Assembly: GCA_963942565.1 (NCBI GenBank)
Contig: OZ012694.1
Coordinates: forward strand, 32,011,057 to 32,075,056
Reading direction: 5' to 3'
DNA from: Maea johnstoni
Taxonomy: Eukaryota > Annelida > Polychaeta > Spionida > Magelonidae
Length of the DNA: 64,000 nt
Part shown: positions 13,503 to 57,900 of the stretch, piece by piece
How the letters are laid out: the number at the start of each line of letters is the position of its first letter
How positions within the stretch are numbered: the stretch's first letter is position 1
The notes under the pieces: generated by a model
What the model was told of the DNA's origin: nothing
The model's database searches: none
Seen by the model: the letters and a program-made list of their open reading frames with translations, nothing else
Program-made: the position numbers and the translations under genes

Positions 13503-14275
13503 TCTTTCAAACATAAAGATATCTCCTCACAATGGAAGACAACAATCAAGAACAAACATACAATCATGAGTGGAAGTTATAAAACACTGTCTAGTGAATA
13601 TTGATTCAACAGAGTATCTTATATGGCACTTTTGTGCAGGGGCAGATAGTACAAGATATATCCGCAATGAGGGGAGATATTGTTTTCAACCAAAGAGTTC
13701 ATGTTACTACAAAGCCATTACATGAAATGCAACCTCTTTTTGTTGACTGGACCAATGAATATATGGGTTTATTCTAACCTAAACAGCATATAAATTGGGC
13801 CTTCAAAAAACCCAAATTAGGACAACTCAAGGCACTTGAGTGATTTTCCAATCAGAAAAAATGTTGTTAACATTTGGCACCATAAGATAATCATCATAGC
13901 TGAATGAACAATTGGCATTGATATGGTGACTAGCATAACTACAATACCATTCACGTTGAAGGCTCCATATGGTATAATCACATTATCTTCATAGATAGAC
14001 CTCTTTAAATCTTAGTAAGAGGTGAATGACACATAACAAAAGTATAGTCCATTGACCATTTATTTTCTTGAACTGAGCCTGTAATCTTATCCCATTTATG
14101 TCTAGGATTTCCTCTAGATTAATTAAGTGTAAATTTTAAGGAGATCTGTTGGCAATTTTTTGAACAATAATTCTTCTTCTAACGCTTTCCAATGTTTTTC
14201 GAGAAGGGAAGCACACTCATAGTTGCTTTTTTGACACATAGTATTTGTCAAAATCCTCTCCTTGGCAAAATATTC

Positions 14276-14466
14276 TTAACCCAAAAATGCTCACAGCAGC
14301 CAAAAACAAGCTGATAATTTTGATGAAATCTTTCAAGCAAAAGCATAATTGGGAAAATGTTTGAAGGAGATATGTTGTTTAAAACAGTATCATTAATCAA
14401 TTTTCAATTTCTAAGGTATTGTCAAAAGTATCATAGACTCATACAAAAATTTCCCAAGGAACTTAA
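14276..14466 (+). mobile_element. MITE family 2 (diverged)
   Basis: TTAACCCAAAAATGCTCACA at the left; core CAAGCAAAAGCATAATTGGG and TTTGAAGGAGATATG shared with 56317-56546; right end near CTTAATCATTGAAGG. Confidence 0.5.
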
Positions 14467-14542
14467 TCATTGAAGGATTCACCTAGCCAAAGTCAGCTTC
14501 TATTTGTAAAACCTGTTCCAATATGATACCAAACTCTTCTAC

Positions 14543-14773
14543 TTAACCCTTATGCTGCTAGTGGCTAATTTGGACAAAACAAATAATGCAAAAAACAGAC
14601 TAAAAACTGAAACCCTGGCACGTGGGTACTCATGCTTCGGGCCACAGAGCTGAAAATTGTTCTTCAAGGTATAGATTCTTGAATGATTAGAGAGATGACA
14701 GGGTTTAGATGATTTTCAAAAATCTTTGCATCATTGTGTTTGGATGAAAGTAGTCCTAGCATCAGAAGGGTTA
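14543..14773 (+). mobile_element. MITE family 1, first of a tandem pair
   Basis: TTAACCCTTATGCTGCTAGTGG to CATCAGAAGGGTTAA. Its right TTAA (14770-14773) is also the left TTAA of the next copy. Confidence 0.75.
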
Positions 14774-15076
14774 ACCCTTATGCTGCTGGTGGATGCAAAA
14801 AAAAATGAAAAATGACTGAAAACCTGGCAAATGGGTACTCATCTGAGAGTGCTCAGTGAGAGCTACCCACTGAATACCAACATGACAGGGTTTAGATGGT
14901 TTACAAAAATCTTTGCATCATTGTGTTTGGATGAAAGTAGTCTCAGCATCAGAAGGGTTAATGTCCAGAACCTTGCATGTTTAGCCTGTGCGAGTTCTCG
15001 GGGTTCAGATAGTTTTCGAAAATCTTTGCATCCTTGTACTTTGGATGAAGGCAGTCTTAGTATTGGAAGGGTTAAG
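14770..15076 (+). mobile_element. MITE family 1, second copy plus a third partial copy
   Basis: A second copy runs from the shared TTAA at 14770 to AGAAGGGTTAA near 14960, with part of its left half missing. The right third of another copy follows at about 15003-15076, ending TATTGGAAGGGTTAA. The cluster ends about 100 bp beyond the FBXO41 stop codon, in its 3' region. Confidence 0.65.
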
Positions 15077-15174
15077 CATTGAAGGATTAACAAAGCCAAA
15101 GGCAGCTTCTATTTTTTAAATCTGTGCAATTATGATACCAAACTCTTCTACTTAATTTCCAGAATCCTGCATGT

Positions 15175-48028
<32,854 letters not shown>

Positions 48029-48072
48029 CTGAAAAGAAAATCGGGCAATGACAGTTTTAGTTTGGTTTACTA

Positions 48073-48489
48073 TTAGTGGACGGACGATTGAGCGAGAACT
48101 CGAGCATTTGGTTGAGGTGAGGCCAACTCGACTTGTTCGAACTGCATTTGAAATAATCGATTATTTCAATATGAAATTTCGAAATAAATGCTGTGAAATT
48201 ACGTGGCCAAAACATACAAAAACAACAGAACTTTCGTTTAAGTGACACGGAACGTCTCCGTGCCAACACTCAAGAGTAAACAAATCTATTGCGCCATATT
48301 TGGTGCACCAATTCATCAATTGCCGCGGTACACCGCATGTGTGCCTGGCATGAGCCGGCGCAATAATGTTCAAAATCGTTTGCCTTAAAATTATGGCAAT
48401 GTGGTCGTAAAACTTGAACTGAATCGATTAATTTGTTCGAAATATTTTTCGCTCAATCGATACAAAAAATCTACGCATCCGAACCCTTT
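48073..48489 (+). mobile_element. hAT-like MITE upstream of FBXO41 exon 1
   Basis: TAGTGGACGGACGATTGAGC to CGCATCCGAACCC. The copy at 59075-59495 is about 85 percent identical by eye and has a near-perfect 8-bp target duplication. The element lies 45 bp upstream of the exon 1 acceptor. Confidence 0.75.
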
Positions 48490-49910
48490 TCACTACACAT
48501 ACAATAATGAAATCCATAACAATAGTTTGTTATCAAAATCTGTCCAACTCATCTGCATCAGGAGCACACAAATGGTCAGAAAATTCATAACATATCTCAA
48601 AGTTTGAAAAAACAATTGAAGAGGTATATATTCAAACTGAACTAGAACAATATACATCTAAAAATTTCTCTAAATTTTGCTAAATGTTATCAAGATGATA
48701 CAATTCATATCAGACAATGTATATGTGACAGGTGTGATTTTTAGGACAAAAGCTCGGATATAACACTGGTGGATATTAAATAAACATCATGTTCTTTTAC
48801 CTATATATCACTTGTTTTTTTGTATTTTTTTAATGCCTTTGAAAGTGTTGTAAACAACTAATTTTAGTTTATTTTCTGTGGGTCTTCTCTGCATGCACCT
48901 GGCTACCCTCCCAGTAGGGAGGGGCCGGGCCATTTGACAATTTGGTTCCAATTTAGAATCCTATTTTGCTTTCAAGGCCCAGTATCTCAGGACTAAACAC
49001 AGGCTAAACTCTGATATGTTGCATAGATTTAGATACATACATTTATAAGTTAAAGAAGAATGCAACATCTATTTGAATAGAAATATATGGTGTGTGCTAG
49101 CCACAACATACTCTAATACTCATGTTACATATTGATGCTATTTGGTATTAGAGTTGGGGGACCTTGCATTGCAACAATGTTAAAAATCAATCTTCCCAAA
49201 TTACTCCCCCGGTATCAAATTTACTACATACCTGACTGCACTAGGATGACTAATGTTAGTGAGCATAGCATGCTGCTACTTTTGTTTTTTGATAAGCTCG
49301 CTTATAACTGAGAGGTAGTCAAAACATTTCTTGACTGGTCTTGTTTGCCATTCGTTGACCACCATCTAGAGGATTCCGTGTGAGGTCAAAAGCAGCAGTC
49401 AGCAAGCGCCGCATGTTCTGATTTGAATCGGCACGTTTTGCAGTTCTTTCACAATGAAATTGTGTCACACTGGCGTGTCCCGGCCTAATTAGGAATTAAA
49501 TACCTTTTCAAAGATCTCACAATAGTTGAATCCAAGATGGCACCCTACAACCTACGTCTTGATTACTTTTACCAACAATTAAATGTGTACAATTTTCAAT
49601 GATAGGATACAGGAATTGCAAAAACTTAAGTAGCGGCACACTTCCATATACATGTACATCCAAGTAAACGCCTATGCTATTATTTGAGCAATTGTGTGAG
49701 GAATGAAGTCTCTATGAGGGAAAGATTATTTTTAACATTGCCGGGTATAGGGAGGTGTGACAATGCTCATACCATATAGTCAATAGCAAGAAAGTATACA
49801 TATCAGGGTATGGACATCGATGTTTGTTATAATCATGTCTGTTTTCAAATGGCCAGTATTTTTGACAGGACCATCAGTCATAGAAAGAAAAAAATTAAAA
49901 GGTGTGAATT
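48490..49910. other. Region upstream of FBXO41, no recognised feature
   Basis: AT-rich; no convincing promoter or exon. The 5' untranslated exon of FBXO41 should lie here or beyond, but I cannot place it. Confidence 0.35.
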
Positions 49911-50356
49911 TATAGTCTGTCTGACTCGAGTTTGGCAATCACTTTTGCCACTTTTTTGTGACAAAACGTTTGAGTTTGCCATCCAAACTTGGCAAACCTC
50001 TTTGGAGCACTACTACGTGTATGTACAAACATGCTTTTTGTCTAAGCTCCGCAAAATGTTGATTTTGCTCATTAGTTCCTATTGTAAAATGTGCACATTG
50101 CCGACACTACGATCTCGCGTGTTTGTCTGTTGCGAACAATATAAACACGCGAGATCGTATTGTTGGCAATGGACACATTTTACAATGGGACCTAATGAGC
50201 AAAATCAACATTTTGCGGAGTTGAGACAAAACATATGTTTACACATATACGTAGTAGTGCTCCTAACATGTTTGCCAAGTTTGGATGGAAAACTCGAACG
50301 TTTTGTCACAAAAAAGTGGGAAAAGTGATTGCCAAACTCGAGTCAGACAGACTATA
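49911..50356. mobile_element. 446-bp foldback element
   Basis: Nearly the whole length is one inverted repeat. It starts TATAGTCTGTCTGACTCGAG and ends with the reverse complement; arms of about 210 bp enclose an 18-bp loop near 50124-50141, inside CGATCTCGCGTGTTT / AAACACGCGAGATCG. Arm identity is high (roughly 90 percent by eye). A 172-codon open frame over it is only a by-product. Confidence 0.85.
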
Positions 50357-51186
50357 GCTCACTGAGAGCATAACTCTGATAACGGATCATGCTTGTAAGT
50401 TGTATGATCAACAGAAGTTTTTTAGTCTGGCTTTCCTAGCTGCTATTGCCTATTGGCCTTCACTCAGCAAATTGTTTCAAATGACAAGTTGAGCATTTAC
50501 AGTTGGCAGATTTAGCCAATTAATGTTGACTCAACCATTAACTCTTTTGACTAATTTCAATTGTCATCCACAAAATAACTATACACTAAGTGTAGTTGTC
50601 AGAGATAGCCTCTGCAAACTACGTTTCAGAAAAATACCCACTATCAGTATAATTCAGTAAATGTCACTTGTCTTTGACAGACTGAAATAGTGAAAATTGA
50701 AATTGACAACTCCCAATTTAAAACCAAGGCAAAACCTGAAAACATAACACTCAAATTATGAAATATAAACAAGGTGGTAATGACATGTCTTACCTTCAAT
50801 CACATCATAAACAACAGTTAGTCATGCTGCATAGATACATATTGGAAATAGAAAAACATGTTGTTGTTAATTGTGCTTTTGTACGAGAGAGTGTCACTTG
50901 TCACTATACATTTATGACGTCTGCTACTGAGACTGAGTTGCTCTATTTTCGCTCGTGTATACTCTCAAACCCAGAGTATATATTCCCCCAAAATTATAAT
51001 GCATTGCAAATTCATACTTATGTATATTATAAATGCAAATAAAAATATTTTTTTATCAAAAATATAGATCATTAGGTCTGATGTCTGAATTGATGGGGTT
51101 GGTTCATAAATAACAACTTTATCAAAACAATTTTGAAGTGACACCTATTGTCAAAATATATAACTAAATTCGATTCATAACAAAGG

Positions 51187-51206
51187 CACGTGACTTACCC
51201 GGAAGT
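51187..51206 (+). promoter_or_regulatory. Possible promoter elements of the lectin-like gene
   Basis: CACGTGAC (51187-51194, E-box) and CCGGAAGT (51199-51206, ETS site) lie about 85-100 bp upstream of the start codon at 51290. Both are common proximal promoter motifs; no TATA box is seen. Confidence 0.4.
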
Positions 51207-51289
51207 AGTAGATGACCTCAGAGGTGGAGGCACACTGAGTTGATGTTTTGATGTTGGAGCCAACAAGTTCATCCAATAATTGCATCAAA

Positions 51290-51986
51290 ATGAAGTTCAT
51301 CTTGAACATTTTTGTTATAGCTAGTCTACTTAGTGTAGCCAAAGCAGAACATGACAACAGGTTGGCAGTAATTGAAGACAGACTTTCCAGATCTGAGAGT
51401 TTAAGATTTTTTGCCTTCCTCACTGACCAAAGTGTCATGTACAGTGTTGGCCAGGAAACCTCACTGAATGGCATCAAGTGGAAAACAGAGTGGAGAGATT
51501 TGGGATATCCTTCAGGATTGAAAGCCGTCTCTAATCCAGTGCTTACCTACACCGCCACGAATGCCACAGCAGTTTTGGTACAATGTTCAGATGGTCAATT
51601 ATATACAACTATTCAGGAAAAACCAAAGCCGGGTGAAACTGTCACAAGTTTCTCCAAGTGGTCTAGGGTGCCAGTACCTAGTCGACTCCCATATGATAAA
51701 GCATACAAGCCCACAAGCCATGATAGCGTGACAGCCATTCAACAAGGGAAACGACTGTATATCTTTGCCCGATCTTTGGTAAAAAACTCGTCGCTGTTCT
51801 ATAGTGTCCATAATGGATCGTCATTCTCAAAGTGGTTCGGTCTCGGAGGCAAGCTGGCCTCTGATGCTGCTGTTATACGGAACCCTTACTCGGGGTTCAT
51901 CGAGGCTTTTGCGGTCTTTCAAGATGGTGCCTTATATCGTAACTGGCAATATGAAGACAATTACTGGGGAAGCTGGACAAAGCACA
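51290..51986 (+). CDS. Lectin-like gene exon 1 (residues 1-232)
   Basis: Start ATG 51290 is chosen because it begins a clean signal peptide and has an A-rich context (ATCAAAATGA); an in-frame ATG at 51251 would bury the signal. Encodes the first propeller blades. Donor A/GTAATA at 51987. Confidence 0.85.
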
Positions 51987-54900
51987 GTAATAACAATTGA
52001 TATCATGATAAGTTCTCTAATTAAACTATAAAATATAGGAAAAAAATTAAGATATTTAGTAAGTTGAACTATATGTTTATTAGTATAATATTATGTATAA
52101 ACACACATCTTTTGTTCATAACATCTAGTAGTAATCAAGTTTTCTTTCTGATAGTTGTCTGCTATATTGGTTTTGTTTGGTGAGATTATCCTGAAGATAT
52201 AGTTCAAAAATAGTCTAGATTTTGCATTGAAATTTTTAGATTGGTGATCAATGGAACCTATTTTCTTGACTTGGATTGAATGAAACGTGCATTCATTTGA
52301 TTAATAGTCAAGGCAAATTTCATATTTTTTTGTATTAATCGCACAGTTTAGAAACATGTACTGTTTGTAAACTTTGTATCCTATGGTATGATTTAGAGCT
52401 TTTTTTAAAAATAAAAGTTAAAATTCTTCCATTTGGTTTTACTCACATTTTGATAGGAATTCAGTTTAAATTAGATTAAATAATTATCGTTTGTTTTCTT
52501 AACCTATTTCAGGTTACGGTCAGCCAGATGTAGTGGTCACATCTCGCCCTGTGGTGCACGATGTGAAGCAGGGATTTTTCAATGGGCGTTTGGAAGTGTT
52601 CGCCCTCGGCCGGGATGGGTACATACACCACACCTGGCAGACCACCTGTGACGGGGTGAAGAACCCGTGGGGTTACTGCACTTGGGGCTGGTGGTATAAG
52701 ATAAAAACAACTCAGGTAAAAAATTGGAATTATGATTATAAATCATCTTTTTCCTTTCATCTTTTGACTAAATTGTGAAGATCTAACTAGTCAGAACTTT
52801 GTATCTCTTGTTGACCAGAGGAAATCAGAGGACCCAGAGAAAATTGCTGACTATTCTCAAGTCACTGGCATATGCCTTGAGCTGGATTCAAACCATAGTC
52901 TTAGCCAGCAGGGCGTCTGGGTGTCTTTTTGGCCACCCAAACCCTGTAAAAGCACCCCTCAGGACATCTAGATTTTTTGTGAGGAATTTTCAAAATGTCG
53001 GTCTGAAGCATATCATTGATTTTTTTCATCTCCATATAATTCTTATGACATTTTTTTAATAAGGATATAATGACTTGTCTTGATGAATTTATGCGAGTTT
53101 ATGGTTGAAATCTGAGTATATATTTTGGTCTCCCTTAAAAATTTGGGCGCCCCAAAATTTCACAACTGCCAATTTTGGGCACCCAGTTTATAAATCCTGG
53201 CTAAGACCCTGATTCAACCCCTCTAGTGGTGAGCAATGGCCCAATTGTCTTAGACCAAGTGCTCAGTTATGTATAGATGCAGTTCTTTATCCGGACTGAT
53301 TTGGTCATTTTATATGTTCAATGACATGTAGTATTTGTTCACATCAGAAATCAACCCTTTCATGCTTGTGGAACTCTACTCATGAATACAGACTTTAGGG
53401 TGCATGGCCATTCGATTTTCTAATAAATTGTATGTTGTAATCAAGCATTCAAATCCAATTGTGATAACAATCTTCATTTTCTTATTTGAGGAATGAAATA
53501 CTCGTATCGAAACGTTCCATGTCATTTTTCTGTTGAACACCCTTTCTTCAAACCTGAATTCTTGTCGATTTCTCGATACATTTTCAGCACAAGTGAGCAT
53601 TGTTTTAATATATATACTTTCATACGCTTCCATCAAAATGTTATTGTCATGTGAGTTTGCAATAATTGGTTGCACAATTACATGACTAATTGAATTTGAC
53701 ACTACATACCACTCTCCTATTAGATTGTTGACATTGCATCCTATGACAGCATCACATGATGGCAAATCACTGACAGGAATAACCATGCTACCAAATAGGG
53801 TCTGAGCCAGTAGGGTGTCTAGCTCACATTTGAACCACCCCAACCCTCAAAAATCACACCATCTGAACAACCAAGTTTTCATTGCGAGTAAATTCTAAAA
53901 GTGTCAATTTAAAGACAATGATTAAACATTTTTTTTACCTCAATGTATTTCTCTTGGCATTCCATAAAGATATCATGGCTTTTTGCAAAAGATAAATACC
54001 TTATTTAAGGAAATATATATTATGGTCTTTCTTGATAAAAGGATAGCCAAAGAATTTTGTATGTACACTAAATTTCTAAATCCTGGTGAAGATTCTTGTG
54101 CCAATTTATCCACTTATAAATAGCCTAGCCTAACTGGCTTTGCAATTAAGCTGCACCATTTTCTTACTAGACCTTCAAAGCTGGTAAATCCTTTAAAACA
54201 CTTGCCAAGTGCTCCTTTGGGGTGCTCCTATAAGAGAAGTCAATAAGAGAATTAGTTCTAGTTTGCTATTGTGCAGGTTTAAATACTGAAATACAGGGCT
54301 TGATTTGTTTGCTGCATTTTATCAGTTCTGGAGATACCAGGTTCATAACCCATCCAGGGTCTTAGCCAGCAGGGTGTATGGGTGTCTTTTGGATTCCCTG
54401 GTTCATGAAAAATACCTGATTTTAGGTAAAAAGACACCCTAGATTTTGGTATGTGTTTTATTGAATACTAAATCCAAGTTAAATTTCTAAAAGTTGAACT
54501 TCAAAATAATAACAGAGATATTTCTTGAAGAATTAAGCATATAATTACTTTATTTGTTAATGTACAAAATCATTGTAATGATTTTTACTTTTTCAATCAG
54601 GGATTTTGGACACCCTCAATTCTTGAAATCCCAATTTGGACACCCCGTTATAAAAATCCTGGCTAAGTCCCTGAACCCATCCATGCCGGTAGTGGCCGAA
54701 AAAAGGCTGTCTCTTATAAAAGCATATTTTAGAAAATAAATGATTGAGAAATGTTGATTAGAACTTAATGAATAACTCTCCTTCAATTTTTTTGTAAATT
54801 CATGCTTTGTTCATTTTTTATTTTCCAAAATATTGAAGGTCAAGATGACATTCATTAGGAAGATCTCTAAGCATGCATGGGATAATAGAGCTACATTGCC

Positions 54901-57900
54901 TGTACTGAAGGGATTAATAATTTGATCATTGCAATAATTTAAATTTGAATGAACTGATGTCATTTTCAGATCCCTCGTCCTCTGTCTATGATTAACAGCC
55001 TCAGTGTGGGGAGCAATGTTCACCTGGGGAACGAGCTCTTTGTTCTGGATAACAATGGAAGGTATGTTGGTATGCTGATTCTGGCAGTGCACTGAAACCA
55101 GCTTGGACACAATTAGATATTTAAATTAATCATATCTGGAGTGTACACCTAGCCTGATATTAGTGAGTGATAACTCTCTAGTTTTAGTTAAATTTTACAA
55201 ATATTCGATGAGGGATTGATAAATCCAAAAGGAATAACAACTCAGTGAAATACTTCTCAAAATATTGCTTTGTTATCAAATATTTACATATATCTTAGTT
55301 CATGTGTATCCTCAGACATGAATGGGTCAAGTCATGGGTAGAAAAAAAGCACTTTAAGGAGAGGCATTTTAGTCCATTTAGGCATAAAAAAAAGATATTG
55401 TTTGTTTCCTGTAATGGTCCGAAAAAAATAGGGTAGGTAGGTCGGTAAAACATTTTTTGCATAATTTTTTTGGTCAAAAATATGTGTTTTATGTATGTTT
55501 TATATTGATTGGGAGTTGGGAGGGCGGTAAAAACTTTAGGGTAGGGATTTTTTTGAATAAAAACGTGTTAGGGTAGGGTTACAGGAAACAAACAACTTTT
55601 TCTTTTAGGCCATATCACCTAGATCCTAGGATACAGTCGTTCCATATTGAAAGGTGGGGGAGGGGGACTGGAAAATGTTTTTAAAATTAGGAGGAGGGGG
55701 TTTGGGGAGTAGGAGGTAAGGCCTAGAAAAAAATATTGTTTGTTTCCTGTTTTTTGGTCAAAAAATGTGTGTTTTATGCATGTTTTACGTTGATTGGAAG
55801 TTGGGAGGGCAGAAGACAATTAAAATTCAGGGTAGGGATTTTTTGGAATAAAAACTTGTTAGGGTAGTGCTACAGGAAACAAACAGTTTTTTAAAGCCTA
55901 ACCAGACTTGTAATTGCTGCAGATAGCCACACTTTATTTAAAAAGGGTTGCTCCTAAAACAAACCTCTGGTAACCCCAAAGATCTCTAGCCTCTAAAGAT
56001 GTAGGCCAGAATATTTTTATCAAGCTGGAATAATTGTGAGCTAGCTGATTTTTTTTCCTTAAGATGAGCTGGTTAAAATTTCTAAGTAGAACATTGATAA
56101 ATAGATCATGATGGGCCACTCAAGAAAGGAATAAACTTGAATTTACAATGATTTTGATTTTTACTGTACTAGTGAAAAACCTCTCCAAGTGCAAGCAGGT
56201 TTTTGTCAGAGGCTTTTTGGCGAGTAGATAAACAAAACTAAATTACATCTGACCTCAGTGGGACAACCCACCGACACAGTCTTACACAGCAGGGCGTCTT
56301 TTGGACATCCAAACCCTTAACCCATTCACACTCAAAGTTTCTCTAGATGGTATCCTCTGCTTCTTTCATACTTTTGAAGATAACTTGTGAATAAAGCAAA
56401 AGTTCCCAAAATATTTGAAGGAGAGTTGTTGTTTGACATTTGGTCAACATTCCTCCTTCAAATATTTTTAAGAAAGCGCTTTTGTAAGTAAAATATTTTC
56501 AAATTCGTCAGGCCCATTTTGGCCGCTCTGAGTGTTAATGGGTTAAAAAGCACCCCTCAGGACCGCCCAATATTTTTTGAAGAAAATTCCTTGAAATGTC
56601 AATCTTAAGCATATAATTGAATTTTTTCATTTCCATATAATTCCCATGACATTGTATAAGGCTGTCATGCCTTATTTTGATAAATTTACATATGTTTATG
56701 GTTGAAATTTTAGTATATTGTGGACGCCCCAAAATTTTACAATTGGCAATTTTGGGCACCAGGTTTTTTATTCCTGGCCATGACCCTGCCCACTGTCATT
56801 TGGTTCTTGGTGACTTTTTCCAGCTTGTGGCACATGTGGCAGTTGGAGCGTGGTGACTCCTGGAATAAATGGTCTAAAGTGGAGAATAAAGATGGCGCCG
56901 GTATCACTCTACCTTACGTCACCACCACCAGAGGGGGCTGGTGGGCTGCACACATTGCTGTGAAGAAGGGAAACACAAAACAGGTAGGAATTCAGGGGCA
57001 GATTAAGACGGAACATTTTCAGGGATTTGAATGATCACCCTGCATTTGTTCAGGGTGTTACAACTTAATTTCTTTCATTCTTAAAATGCACCTTATATTT
57101 AAATTGTACAAACTTTGCACACTCCTAGAGTATGAACTTATTAAACTGCACACCATTATTTGTTTTTTGGTTTATGTGCTTTCCTTATATGTATGCATTA
57201 ACCATTTTCTTTGCAGGTATCTACAGTGATGCAGAAGCACGATATAAGCGCGAGCCCTGAGCAGGTGAAGTATGGAGGTGAAGTGACAGTTAGCTGGCTG
57301 GTACCTGTTGATGAGGCTACTGGCATGGACTGGGTGGGTATCTACCCCTCAGGTATGGGAGAGGAGCAGTATGTAGATTACAGGTAAGTTAGCAGGTGAA
57401 ATATGGAGGTGAAGTGACAGTTAGCTGGCTGGTACCAGTTGACAAGGCTACTGGCATGGACTGGGTGGGTATCTACCCCTCAGGTATGGGAGAGGAGCAG
57501 TATGTAGATTACAGGTAAGTTAGCAGGTGAAATATGGAGGTGAAGTGACAGTTAGCTGGCTGGTACCAGTTGACAAGGCTACTGGCATGGACTGGGTGGG
57601 TATCTACCCCTCAGGTATGGGAGAGGAGCAGTATGTAGATTACAGGTAAGTTAGCAGGTGAAATATGGAGGTGAATTGACAGTTAGCTGGCTGGTACCTG
57701 TAGATGAGGCTACTGGCATGGACTGGGTGGGTATCTACCCCTCAGGTATGGGAGAGGAGCAGTATGTAGATTACAGCTAAGTTAACAGGTGAAGTATGGA
57801 GGTGAAGTGACAGTTAGCTGGCTGGTACCTGTTGATGAGGCTACTGGCATGGACTGGGTGGGTATCTACCCCTCAGGTATGGGAGAGGAGCAGTATGTAG

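Noticed and set aside
49810-50328. 172-codon open frame
   Set aside because: Covers the foldback element; the two arms encode unrelated peptides and no protein family is recognisable.
50758-51042. 94-codon open frame upstream of the lectin-like gene
   Set aside because: No similarity recognised, AT-rich codon use like intergenic DNA, no splice partners or start context.
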